Assembly (NCBI RefSeq): GCF_028372415.1
Contig: NC_092872.1
Span: 281,421,206-281,485,205 of the forward strand
Reading direction: 5' to 3'
Origin: Notamacropus eugenii
Taxonomy: Eukaryota > Chordata > Mammalia > Diprotodontia > Macropodidae
Length of the DNA: 64,000 nucleotides
The translations under genes and the position numbers were made by a program. The notes beneath the pieces are model-generated. The model did not search any database. It saw only the letters and a list, made by a program, of their open reading frames with translations, and was not told where the DNA came from. Positions 25,601 to 39,033 of this stretch are shown one piece after another (the first letter of the stretch is position 1; every line of letters begins with the position of its first letter).

Positions 25601-28600
25601 TAGGCAAACAGGGTGACGTGAGTTGCCTAGGGTCACGCAGTTAGCAAATTGTCTGAGACAGGATTTGAGCTCATGATTATGAGCTGCTGGGGGAGACTCC
25701 ATCCGAAATAAGCTATATACTGAATGAGTAGGAAATATTTAACAGAGGGAAGGCTTCCTAAAGAAGGTGGGATTTTAGTTGGGACTTAAAGGAAGCCAGG
25801 AATCCGAGGTGAGGAGGGAGAATTCCAGGCATGGACAGCTAGAGAGAATGTCTAGAACTGAGAGATGGAGGGAATCAAAGACAGCATCAGTTGGTCAGAT
25901 CAGGTTGCAATCCTTTGTTCCTGGGGACTTGCACGGGAAAAGTCACATAGGAAAACAGCATCAATGTCCTGTTTGACCTCTCCCCCCAGAAAAACAAAAG
26001 CCAGGCTCATCCTGTATTGATGAGGGTTAGCTGAGTATGTCAGAGGCAGGTATGGCTGGGTAACCCCGGCTGCTAGTTCTTTCCTTTCCTCTACATCTTT
26101 CTTATAGGCCCCTAGTTACTCCCTGAGGGCAAGGGACTCTTGGCTTGGCTTTGTTTCCCTCCTGCTTGGTCTAGTGTCTGACAGACAGCCAGTGCTTAAT
26201 AAATTCTTGGTTATTGATTGATAGGGGACTCATCTTGATGCCATCACAGCTCTCTTGTAGTATTGCAGAAAACCCCGCAATGATGTGACTCAAACTTGTA
26301 TTCCTCTGGAATTGTCCAGCAGTTTCTCCAATTAGGTCTTTATAAGATAATTTTTTTTCAGTGACAGTACTTATTACTGAATAATCAGTTAATCTATAAA
26401 ATTGTATCTAACCTAAAGAAAGTAGCATGCCCTAGCTTGACTTACAGCACATATGGTTTAAAATACAATCTTTGGCACATCTTTAAAAATATATTTATTT
26501 ATTTATTTTAATTTTATTTGTTTTCAGTGTTCTACAATTACTTCCATATATCTTAGATTTTTCCCCTCCCTCCCCCTTTTCCCCCCACTTGCCCACTACC
26601 TCCCTGAGATGACATACAAGTTTATATAGATTCTACACATACATTGCTATTAAATACATTTTCACCTTAGGTATGTTGCATAGAAGGATTAAAATGAATG
26701 GGAGAAATAAAACCACAACATAATACAAAAGAAAATGACGTGCTTCATTCTGTGATCAAATTCCACAGTTCTTTCCCTGGATGTGGAAGGCACTTTACCT
26801 TAAGAAACCATTGGAAATTATTTAAGTCCTTGCATTGCAATGAAGTTCTAAGTCTACCAGAAAAATTCCTTGCATGCTGTGGTTGTTGCTATATACAAAG
26901 TCCTCCTGGTTCTGCTCCTTTCACTCAGCATTAGTTCATATAAGTCTTTCCAGGCCTCTTTGAAGTCTTCCTGTTCATCATTTCTTATAGCACAATAGTA
27001 TTCCATTATATTCATATACCACAATGTATTCAGTCATTCCCCAGTTGATGGGCATCCCCTTGATTTCCAGTTTTTGGCTACCACAAAGAGAGCTGCTATA
27101 AATATTTTTGTACATGTGGGACACCTTCCCATTTTTATGATCTCTTGGAGATACAGTCCTAGAAGCAGTATTGCTGGGTCAAAGGGTATGCACATTTTGG
27201 TAGCCCTTTGGCATAGTTCCAAATTGTTCTCCAGAATGGTTGGATCAGCTCACTGCTCCACCAGCAAAGAATGAGTGTTCCAGCTCTTCCACATCTTCTC
27301 TGACACTTATCATCTTCCTGTTTTGTCATGTTAACCAATCTGATAGGTAGGATGTGATACCTCAGAGTTGTTTTGATTTGCATCTCTCTAATCAATAGTG
27401 ATTTAGAACATTTTTCATATGACTCAAGATAGCTTTAATTTCTTCCTCTGAAAACTGCCTGTTCATATCTTTTGGCCATTTATCAAATGGGGAATGACTT
27501 GTATTCTTGTACATTTGACTCAGTTCTCTATATATTTTAGAAGTGAGACCTTTGTCACAGACACTAGTTGCAAAAATTCTTTCCCAGTTTTCTTCTTCCC
27601 TCCTAGTCTTGGTTGCATTGGGTTTGGTTGTGCAAAAACTTTTCAGTTTAATGTAATCAGAATTATCCGTTTTGCTGTTCATAATACTTTCTGTCTCTTG
27701 TTTAGTCCTTTGGCACATTTTTTCAGGAATGAATTCCTGGTATGAAGTGTGTGGGGGGGTCAAATCTTATTTTCCCATCATTTTCCATTTTGAAAGAAGA
27801 CAAAGATGCATTGCTTTGGAAAAAATGGAGGAGCTGGAGGGAGTGGGAGTGGACTGATTCTAAGGGAACATTAGACTGGAAGAGGACTGAGCTTGGCTCA
27901 TTCAGCCAACTTCACTTAACGTGCCTGCTATTCACAAGGAAGTAGGCAAGGCCCTAGCAGAAAGAAAAAGGAACCTTCTTTGCCACAGAGGTGCTGATCT
28001 TCTCTGAACAGTGGGGTTGGGGAGGAGGCCAGGATCACTGGCATTTCTGTGGTGCTTTAAGATTTGCAGAGTTTTCCAGTCTCATTATCTTATTTGAACC
28101 TCATAACAAATCTAGAAGGAATGGGGAAAGGAAAGGGGTACATATTTCTATAGCACATAACAATAATACCAACTTCATTGTTTTCATAGGATTGAGATAA
28201 CAACGCTTTCTATGTTCCAGGCACTGTGGTAGGCACTTTACAGATATTGTCTCTTTTGATATTCACAACAACTCTGGGAGGTGGGTGGCATCGTTATGCC
28301 CATTTTATAGTTGAGAAGACTGAGGTAGACAAGGGTTAAATGACTTGCCTAGGGTCATACAGCTCGTCATTGTCAGAGACTGGATTTGAACTCAGGTCTT
28401 CCTGGTTCCAGGCCCAGTGTGCTGTCTTCTGTAACAACTACTTAACAAGACTGTTAAAAGGGTGCTTACAAAAATTCATAAGAAATCTTGACATGTTGAG
28501 AGGCAGCTAGATGGCAGCTACCAGATGACTTGTTGAATAGAATACTGATCCTAGAGTCAGGAAGACCTGAGTTCAGATTCAGCCTCAGACAGTGACTTAG

Positions 28601-31600
28601 CCAGCTGTGTGACCCTGGGGAAGTCACTTAACTTCTGCCTTAATGAGAAGGAAATGGCAAGTCACTCCAGTATTTTTGCTAAGAAAACCGTATGGACTGT
28701 ATGGGCCATGGTATTATAAAGAGTTAGACAGGACTGGATGATGGAACAGCTATCTATTTTAGAGGATGGTCTTTGTGAATTGGGTATTCTTTCCCTTGAT
28801 GGGAATCATAGCCCCTTACCAACTCTGCAGATTGTCTTCAAGAGGTGCTGTGGACCAAAATGCCATCTCCCTGTAGCCCACACGGACCTCAGCTTTGGTA
28901 TTTAGGCAGCAGATGTACAGCCCAACCTTGGGCTCAGACCTGATGTTGCTCCAGCTTGGAAGGACCTGTGAAAACTTGACATTCAGCAGGCATTCTTTGG
29001 AGAATTTCCACCCCCAGTTCACAATAAAGCATGAAAAGAGGACTTGAGTAGAGAAAAAAATAGATGACTTATGGAAAGATGACAGAATCCCATTTATTTA
29101 TTTTCAAATCTTGATGTATGTGCTTTCAATGTAGAAAGACCCTCCACTGATAGTGAGGGAAGCCTCTCTCTAAAATAGACTTTCAGGTGGCAGAGCTTCC
29201 AAGGGCTTTAGTGGGTCTTCTTTGCTCAGTCACCCACATGGGACCATCCAAGGTGAGGTCAGGAAAAGGACTTCCTTACCATGTCATACCTAGCATGTGG
29301 CCAGTTCAAGATTGACACCTCATCACAGGTGAACTATGTTAAAATGTCGGTAATATTGGGCAGAGTGCACGATCATTTGGCTAGGATTCTAAGTAAAACA
29401 TATTTAGTCTTCCTAGATTAATGCAGAGAGTAACAAATACAGACAAACCGAGAACAGGGAATCATCTGTCTTGAAGGGGAAGTCACTTCACCTCTGTCTG
29501 CCTCAGTCTCCTTACCTGTGAGATGGGGATAATAGTAGCACCTATCTCTCAGGGTCGTTGTGAAAATTGAATGAGATTATATCATAAAGCTCTTAGCACA
29601 GTGTCTGGCCTGTAGTAGATGCTATAGAATCCCAGCTGTTGTTGCTGTTGTGACACAAAATGAATCCTTTTCAAAACTCTCTCCTTTTCCAGGTATCTCA
29701 GCATGCAGCAAAGTGCATTCCAGCAATGGTGTGTCCTGAGCTTACGGAGCAAATTCGACGTGAGATTGCTGCCTCCCTCCATCAACGAAAGGGGGACTTT
29801 GCTTGTTATTTTCTAACAGATCTTGTTACGTTCACATTACCCGCAGGTAACTCTGAAACCTTTCTGTTGTATTATTTATCTAATTGCATGGTGCTGGTGA
29901 TGAAGAGTACCTTTCAAATAACATTTTACTGGATTATTCCCTTTCTGTGGGAGTGAAGGGAGGAAAAGGAAACCACATTCTAATCCTTATCCGTTTTACA
30001 TTTGTCATTTTTTGTGTGTGTCTGGTTTATGTAAATAATAAGCCTTTTGGTATGGATGTGTGTGGGTTTGGGTTTTTTTTCTTGCATACTCTGCTTTTTA
30101 ATATAAGCATAGAAGATTTTCCTCATTGTAGCCTGTCTTCCATATTTCTCTATAGAGCTAGTGAGTCTTCAGATTGGAATCACTCTTCTTAATCTACTCA
30201 TTTTGTAGATGAGACCACTGAGGCATGGAGAAGGGCCCTTGCTTGCCTTCAAGGACTCCCTTTGGAGCCCCATTTGGACCTCATGAAATCCAGCTTTGAT
30301 AAATAGGCACAGGAAAGCTTTTAGCTCCCTCCTCCTCCTTTTCTGTTTGACCTCATATCATGGTTCTTCTTGACAAGCTTTTTTTCTGCTGATGTTTTCC
30401 TTTGGAAATTATTAAGACTGTTTTATTCAAACCAAGATGTGTTTATCCTAAGTATGATGAGATTTGTTAGCTGCTGGTTATGAATCCTCTCTCTGTAGTT
30501 GTTTGAGTAGACAGTAGGAGTTAGAGACCCTCATTGAATTAACTGAGCAAACCCAAAGTAGGAGTGTTCCTAAATATTGCTGCTCCCTTTTCATGCTCCA
30601 TCTGTGTTTGTGAACTAGCTTTTCTTGTTTTAGAGCAGTAACACTCGACATTGTCCCCAAGATTTTTTTGTTTTTGGCCAGTTGTCATTGAAGAATATCA
30701 CCAAAGACAGAGTAAACCTTCAAGTGGGGGTATCTAAATTTATTGGGCAGCTTACGTCACAGTTGAAAAGAGCAGAGTTTGCAAAGGGATAAAGGGAGAA
30801 GAGTAATTCATTTTTGTCCATTGGAATGCAATAGCCATTGAGGCATCCTTGCAAAATAGCAAATGATTTTTCCATTCCCCAAGGGATTGTGGAAATTGTT
30901 TAGTAGAAACTAAAGATGAAAAAGTAGCAGTTTTTTAGGTTAACACTAAAAGTTTATGTAAACTTAATTTGAAAAATGACTTCAATATATTCAGGTATGC
31001 TTTAGGGCCTAGCAATAGAAATTTATTTGTACAACACAATGATTAGAGTTTCATTTTGTGCTAAGTAATAGTTCATTGTGACTTTAAAAAGGGCAAAAAG
31101 GTGTTGAACCAGTGTACATGAAAGCATGTGTCACTGACTACTAATTGGGCTTGAGAAAATTGGTGTTAGGGAAAGTTCTCTTGCAGGAATGAAGTATTAT
31201 GGACAATGGCGGCAGAGGAGTTTGGTCATTAAGTGTTAATGACCTTGTGAGACAGTGTTGAGCTTAGGTACTGAGTTTTGACCTTTAAACTGAGTAGTGA
31301 ATGGATTTAATTTTGGCATTAAAACATTCTAAGACATTATAATGAGGACTGGAAGGGAGATCTACTGCAAGGGAATTAAATATGGACAAGTGCTGATTAT
31401 GTGTCTTATTCAGCATCTTAAATGGAATTTCTGATACTTTACGAAATACAGCTTTGTATTTGTTTTGCTATGTAAAAGTTATCTTGCAAGGTTGAGTTGA
31501 AACAATGATGTTTTAGTGGAATTTGATGCTATTATCAAGTTGATTCTTTTCTATGTAATGTGTGTCCCCATTTCCACTTCTCCCTCCCCTTTTGTTTCTC

Positions 31601-34600
31601 ATTCTTCCAGATATTGAAGACTTGCCTCCCACAGTACAAGAAAAATTATTTGATGAAGTGCTTGACAGGGACGTTCAGAAAGGTAAGCAGCGAGGTAATG
31701 GTAGCTGTTCATCCTTTGTTTTTGAAGACTAGTGACATCCTGAGTGATTATAGTTAGCTTTAATTATAGTATAACCTTTTTGCTTTGTCGATAAATGTTA
31801 AAGATCAGTGGTATAATTTTTGTATGGCACAAATTTTAGAGACTGGGCATATACCTTTATATTTTTGATCACTGAAATAAAAACTGTTTCAGTTTTTAAG
31901 ATCCTGTGACAGAGTTGTTTCTTGTCTTTGTGGTTGTATAAGTCTCACAGTTCTTGCTAAGATAAAGGAGATAGCAAGCAAATTGGTGAAATAACCATTT
32001 TTGAAATTTCACTCGATTATGTTCTAGGTCCCAATTGTTAACATAAACAGAATTTTGTAAGTTGATGAGGTTATGGGATTTCCTGACTAACTTAATTCCT
32101 AAATAGTTTTTTGCTTTGCATTTTTATATATCATTTTATAATCTGTTTGTGAATCCTTATGATGTTTGGATAACTCAGAGGAATTTTTTCCAGTTCACTT
32201 ATGTGACCACTAGTAAATCACGTACCACTCCATTCCTTCTCATTGTTTGTGAATAAGCTTTCCTACTAAAATATTCATTAATTGCACAGACACAAAAACG
32301 AGCATGTTTTAAATGCTTCTTAGAGTTAGAAGAAGAATCTCCGATTATAAACTGGTCCTTGGAATTGGCTACCCGCTTGGACAGTAGACTGTATGCACTT
32401 TGGAACCGGACCGCGGGAGATTGCTTGTTGGACTCGGTGCTGCAGGCCACCTGGGGCATTTATGACAAGGACTCGGTACTGCGCAAAGCCCTCCATGACA
32501 GCCTCCATGACTGCTCGCACTGGTGAGATGCTGCGCCGCCCCACCAGGCACGGCTAGAACGAGTCTGAGCGGGATGATGCCTTTTTTAAGGGAATCTTGA
32601 CCATTTTTGTAGTTTTTTTCCCCCACATCTTTGCTCCAAATTATGAAATGGATTAATGTGGAAGTGGCCTTTAAGTAATTGGTCTTTTCTTTACATTGTA
32701 AAGCATGATAGTTACAGACTCTTGATATCTGTGTTACTATTCTGTTACTAGACATTCTGAATGTGCCTGCTAATCAACAGTATTTATCGAGTTGAGACTA
32801 TATGCCAAGTATTGTATTGGGTGAAGAAGATCATTCCTATCCTAAAGATTTCCTTTTTTTCCCTTTAAAAATAAGAAAAAAAAGATAGGGATTATGATGC
32901 TTTATTAGTCAAAAAACATTGAGGCCTTCTCTGTGCCATGAACTGTGTTTATTAGCACTAATGATATAAAGAGAGTCAAAACCAGTCCCTGACCTCAAGG
33001 ACCTTCTAGTCTGATTCATTACTCCAGACAGTCTGTGATTTCACAAAACTTGCATGCCTCAGTAAATGGTCTCTCTGTCATTTTTTTTTTAAGTTTTTCC
33101 CACAAAAATTTATCATGGTACAGTGGAAAGGGCACAGTTTATAGTGTCATAGGAACTGGGTTCAGATTTCACCTTGGCTGCTTACTCTCTTTGTGACCTT
33201 GGATAAATCATTTAATGTCCCTGGCTTTCAGTTTCCTCATCTATAAAATGAGAGGGGTTGCATGAGATAGCTTTGGAGGTCCCTTCTAGGTTCTGTCCTC
33301 CTAGGATTACCACTTGCTGGCCAGCCTTCTAGTGATGACCTTCTCTGAACTGAGCTTGACTTGATTCTTAAATAGGAGGTAGACATTGTTTAGGTGACTT
33401 GCATACTTGATGCCACTAGCACTTGTGTTTACTTTGGTATGGCCTTCAGAAACTCAGAATCTTTTCTATTTGGTGAGGATTTGGAGTAGGACCTGAGTGA
33501 AGGAAAAGTTATAAATATTACTTATATTCTCATTATGTTTTTAGATTTACTACATTGTTTTTATTTTTGAGGGGGGCAGTATATGTATATACTACAAGCA
33601 GCTGAAAGTAATTAAAAATCATCATCATTGAGTGTCTGGAAAGGGAAAAGAAGGGCTTGCACTGTGAAGAGCTGTGCAGAGGGTACTCTTCTACCTTCTG
33701 GGGTTTTATTCCCCCAGTTTTAGTGGCTACAACATTCCTGCTGTTGCATACTTCCCAGAGGAGGTGCCATGGTTTGGGGAGTAGCAGTGGGTAGGTACCC
33801 TGCTTCTGGCAAGCTTTCATTATTTCATCAGCACCTGTTTGTTGTGCGAGTTGGACATGGTAAAGGTGTTGCTGGAGTGATTGCTGGGCTCCTCTGAAGG
33901 TCAGTAGGAAGGTTTGCTTGAAGCCAAAACCATGTGTGCATGACCCATAGGAGAGGAATTGTACTAGAGAAACATGGAGAAGAGGCCAGGGCAGTTTTGG
34001 ATGTTGTAGGTAGAGTTAACTCTGCTTAAGAAGACTGTGGAACTTTGAGACCAGCCTGCCTTAGAAAACAGACTTGATCATTGGATATGTGAGTTTACAG
34101 TAGACATCTCAGAGCTGGTGCCTTGCCAAACTTGGCAAAACCTGCTGTGCCCACATGACCTTTAACTCCTTTTCTTAAACCTCTCCATTTGTGAGCAGGA
34201 CCTGAAAAATCAAAGGCATTAAAAACATGTTTTTATAAGCATATTGATATCTACTTGAATTGAGGGTAGAGGTCATTTAGTGACAGATAGGGATGAGTAG
34301 ATCTTATAGATTCATGGTAAGATTCAAAACATGAATTCTCAATCAAGAAATCTTCCATTATCTCATCTGCATTTAGTTGTAGCAAATTTATATTCTTCTT
34401 CCCACTTTGACTGTTGGATATATAAATTAAGTAGTAGTAATACTATTTGTTTGTTCTATCCTGACATATTAGAAAGGAAGATTTAATTCAAAATTGTTAA
34501 AATATGGAAATAGCCCATTTGCCAGCAATTTATGGACTTGCAGAAGTGGTTCTTAAAATTTTCTTTTTCTTTTATTACCTTTATTTCTAAATACATCCTC

Positions 34601-37600
34601 CCTCCTATCCAACATTGACTGCTATCTTGTGTAACAAAGACTGAGAAAGAAAACAGTTGGTTCAGTAAAAATAACCAGTATGTTAACATTCTGATTGAAT
34701 ATGTGCTATTCCAAACTCATAATCCCCACCTCTGCAAAGAAATGAAGTACATTTTCTTTTTTAAGAAAAATGTTTTTGTTTCTATAAGCTTGACAAATGC
34801 CAACAAACATGAATGTTTCCCTGTGCAAAGACTTGAAAGGGCAGATGACATATGAAACCCCAAATCTGAATGGTATGTCCCTTTTTAAGATGTAAGCTTT
34901 ATTTGAACACTAGTCATATAGAATAGAAAGTTGAGAACATTTGTTCAGAAGTGGTTCTGGTTGTGTTGGGCTTCCTCTGCCTCTCCCTTCGTTAAAAACA
35001 TGTTTCATTGATGCTACTTTTGGAGTGTCAGCATGAGCTGTGTTTTCTTGTTTCTTCGTGATCAAGTGGGATGTAATATTCAGTTTCTGGTTATCTTTGT
35101 TCCATTGTTGTAATTGTGCATATTTTTTTTGTGAGGACTTTCCTGTGCTCTTTGTATTTAAGTTCAGTAAGTAGTTCAAGACATTGATACTCTACATTTT
35201 GTTTAGTCATTCCCATTTGATGAACATTGACTTTGTTCCAAATTCTTGGCTTTTATGAGTGCTGCTATATGTAGTTTGGAGTATGTGGGACTTCACTTCC
35301 TATCTTTGACCCCCTCCTTGGGGTATGTCTCTAATAGTGGGCTCTCTTGGCATGAATGTTTCTGAATATGGAGAGGTTCATCATTTTCTGAGCATTATTT
35401 CATATGCTTTCCAAAATGCTTGGACCAATTCATAGCTCTGTCAGCGGAGTGTTAATGTGCCTGTCTTTCCACAACCTCTCTAACATTTACTACTCTCAAC
35501 TTTTGTCATTGTCAGTTTGCTGGGAGTGACAGTTGTTTTGATTTTTGTCTTTTTAAGGGCTTTATATGATTCTTAATACATAGCCTTCTTCATGTCCCAG
35601 GGAGCTTAAAACAAGTGATGAAAGAGCTAATCAGAGCCAAAACAATTATTTTCTTTATACTTTTTTTCTGCTATAGCCACTTAATATGTGGGCAGTTGTC
35701 TAATGAATCTTACTGAATTAAGTACAACTAACTTTAATTGGCTATGGTCCTAAGGCTACTTTAGTGTGATAACTCTTGAGACAGATAATTATATTTCTTA
35801 TTGGAAAACTAATGGAGATGATTAGTACAGGAAAAACCCATGTAGATGATTTCTTTATCACATACATCTGTCATCAACCTTGTAGAATCAATTGGAATCA
35901 AAATTTTGATAAACTTTTTAAAAGAAAATATAAAATTTCTGTTTTTGAAGAATGTGTTCAGTATTTTAAAATTTTAAAATATTTTTTTCAGTTACATGTA
36001 AAAAATTTTAACATTTAAAAAAATGTGTTTCAAATTCTCTCCCTCCCCATTAACATATCTGATGTTATATGTATGCAGTCATACAAAACATTTCCATATT
36101 AGTCATGTTTTGAAAGAAAACAGAAAAAAGAAAAAGTTTTAAAAAAAAGTCTGCTTCACTGTGCATTCACACTCCATTGGTTCTTTCTCTGGTTCTCTGG
36201 TTTCATCATGAGTCCTTTGGAAATGTCTTGGATCATTATATTGCTGAGAATAGCCAAGTCATTAACATTTGGTAATTGTACAGCATTGCTGTTACTGTGT
36301 ACAGTGTTCTGGTTCTGCTCATTTCACTTTGCATCAGTTCTTGTAAGTCTTCCCAGGTTTTTGTGAAACCATTCTACTTACCATTTCTTAAAGCACCATA
36401 GTATTCCATTACATTCATGTACCACAACTTGTTCTTCCATTTCCCAATTTATGCACACCCCCTCAATTTGCAGTTCATGGACACCACAAAAAGAGCTATT
36501 ATAAATATTTTTGTACATGTGGGTGCTTTTTCCTTTTTTACGATCTGTTTGAGATATAGACCTAGAAGTGATGTTGCTGGATCAAGGGATATGCAGTTTT
36601 ATAGCCCTCTGGACATAATTCTAAATTGGTTGGATCAGTTTGCAACTCCACCAGCAATGTATTAGTGTCCCAGTTTTCCCACATCCCCTCCAACAATTAT
36701 TTTTTTCTGTCCTATTAGCCAATCAGACAAGTATGAGATGGTACCTTAGTGTTGTTTAAATTGGCATTCCTCTAATCAGTAGTGATTTAGAGCATTTTTT
36801 CCTGTGACTGTAGATAGCTTTGAAATTTTTTTTGACTGAAAGCTGCCTGTTCATATCCTTTTGACTATCAATTAGGGAATGACTTATATTTTTATAAATT
36901 TGATGCCATTCTCTGTATATTTGAGAAATGAGACCTTTATCAGTGAAACTTGCTCTAGATTTTTTTTCACAGTTATGATTACTGTGTATTTCCCTCTGTC
37001 CTGCTCCCTTGCCCCATTTATCCTTACTTTACTCCTCTCACCTTCTTCTTTCAGCAAAAGTGTTGCACCTTCCCTTCTATCAGTCTCCCCTCACCCCCTT
37101 TCTCTTATCTCCTTTTTCTCCTGCTTCCCTTAGGGTAGCATAGATTTCTGTACCCAACTGAGTGTGTATTTATTCTGTCTTTGAGCCACTTTCAATGAGA
37201 TTTAAGGTTCGAGTGTTATCCAACACTCCCCCCCACCCCCCATGGTAAAAGCTCTTTCATACATCTTTGTGAGATGATTTACCCCATTCTGCCTCCCTCT
37301 CCCTCTTCCCCCTGTGCATCCTTCTTTCTCACCCCTTAATTTTCTTTTTTTTTTCGATTTCATTCCATCATAGTCAGCTCACACCCATGCCCTCTGTATA
37401 CTTTTACTGCCCTAATAATGATAAAGTTCTTTGAAATTATAGGTATCATCCTCCCATGTAGGAGTGTAAATAGTTTAATCTTTTAGAATCCCTTGTGATT
37501 TCTCTTTCCTGTTTACAAATTTTCTGTTCAACTCTGGTCTTTGGCCTTTTCATCAGGAATGCTTGAAAATCCTCTTTCATTAAATATCTATCCATTTTCC

Positions 37601-38987
37601 TCCCTGAAGGATTATATACAGTTTTACTGGGTAGGTGATTCTTAGTTGTAATCCTAGCTCCTTTGCCCTCCTGAATATTGTATTCCAAGCCCACTGAGTG
37701 TTTAATGTTTTTTAGTTGTTTTTCAGTTATATCCAACTCTTTGTGACCCCCTTTTGGGGTTTTCTTGGCAAAGATTCTGGAGTGGTTTGCCATTTTCTAC
37801 CCCCAGCTCATTTTACACATGAGGAGACAGAGGCAAACAGGTTTGAGTGACTTGCCCAGGGCCACACAACTAGTAAGTGTCTGAGTCCACATTTGAATTT
37901 AGGGAGATGAATCTTCTTGGCTCCAGGCCTGCACTCTGTTCAGGCTGGGCTGATCCTTTAAGTTGGAAGCTGCTAAATCTTGTGTTATCCTGCTTGTAGG
38001 TAGCTCCACGATATTTGAATTGTTTCTTTCTGGCTGCTTATAATTTTTCTCCTTGACCTGGGGATTCTGATAATATTCCTGGGAGTTTTCATTTGGGGAT
38101 TTTTTTCAGGAGGTAATCAGTGGATTCTCTTTTTTTTTGTCTTTTTAAAAAATGTTTATTTATTTTTAGTTTTCAACATTCATTTCCACAAAATTTTGAG
38201 TTCCAAATTTTCTCCCCATCTCTCCCCTCCCCCCACCCCAAAACGCCATGCATTCTGATTACCCCTTCCCGCATCTGCCCTCCCTTCTATCACACCCCTC
38301 CCTTCCCTTATCTCCATCTTCTCTCTTTTCTTGTAGAGCTAGATAGATTTCTCTACCCCATGACCTGTATTTCTTATTTCCCAGCTGATGCAAAAATACT
38401 TCTTAGCATTCATTCCTAAAACTTTGGGTTCTAACTTCTCTCCCTCCTTATCCACCTATCCCCATTGAGAAGGCAAGCAATTGAATGTAGGCTATATTTG
38501 TGTAGTTTTGCAAAAGATTTCCACAGTCATGTTGTGTAAGACTGACTATATTTCCCTCCATCCTATCCTGCCCCCCATTCTATTCTCTCTTTTGACCTTG
38601 TCCCTCCCCGAAAGTGTTTACTTCTAATTACTCCCTCCACCCATTTGCCCTCCCTTCTATCATCCCCCCACCCCACTTATCCCCTTCTCCCCTGCTTTCC
38701 TGTAGTGTAACATAGATTTTCATACCAAAATGAGTATGCATGTTATTCCCTCCTTAAGCCAAATGTGATGAAAGTATGCTTCACTTTTTCCCTCTCACCT
38801 CCTCCCTTTTCCCCTCCGTTTAAAAGGCTTTTTCTTGCCTCTTTTATGTGAAATAATTTGCCCCATTCCATTTCTCCCTTTCTCCTCCCAATATATTCCT
38901 CTCTCATCCCTTAATTTTATTTTTTTAGATATCATCCCTTCCTATTCAACTCACCCTGTGCTCTCTGTCTATATATAGTGTGTATGT

Positions 38988-39033
<46 letters not shown>

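Larger units (their letters stand above)
23050..29692 (+). other. ZRANB1: ZRANB1 intron, 6.6 kb
   Basis: From donor GTAAGTAGG to acceptor CCTTTTCCAG. The contents are two L2-like repeats, an L1 tail with recognisable ORF2 fragments, several SINEs and a (GA)n tract at 24858-24882. The 23100-23440 and 28750-29460 stretches show nothing I can identify. Confidence 0.85.

Noticed and set aside
27742-27945. Plus-strand frame MKCVGGSNLIFP... after the L1 tail
   Set aside because: It begins inside antisense L1 sequence and has no recognisable domain.
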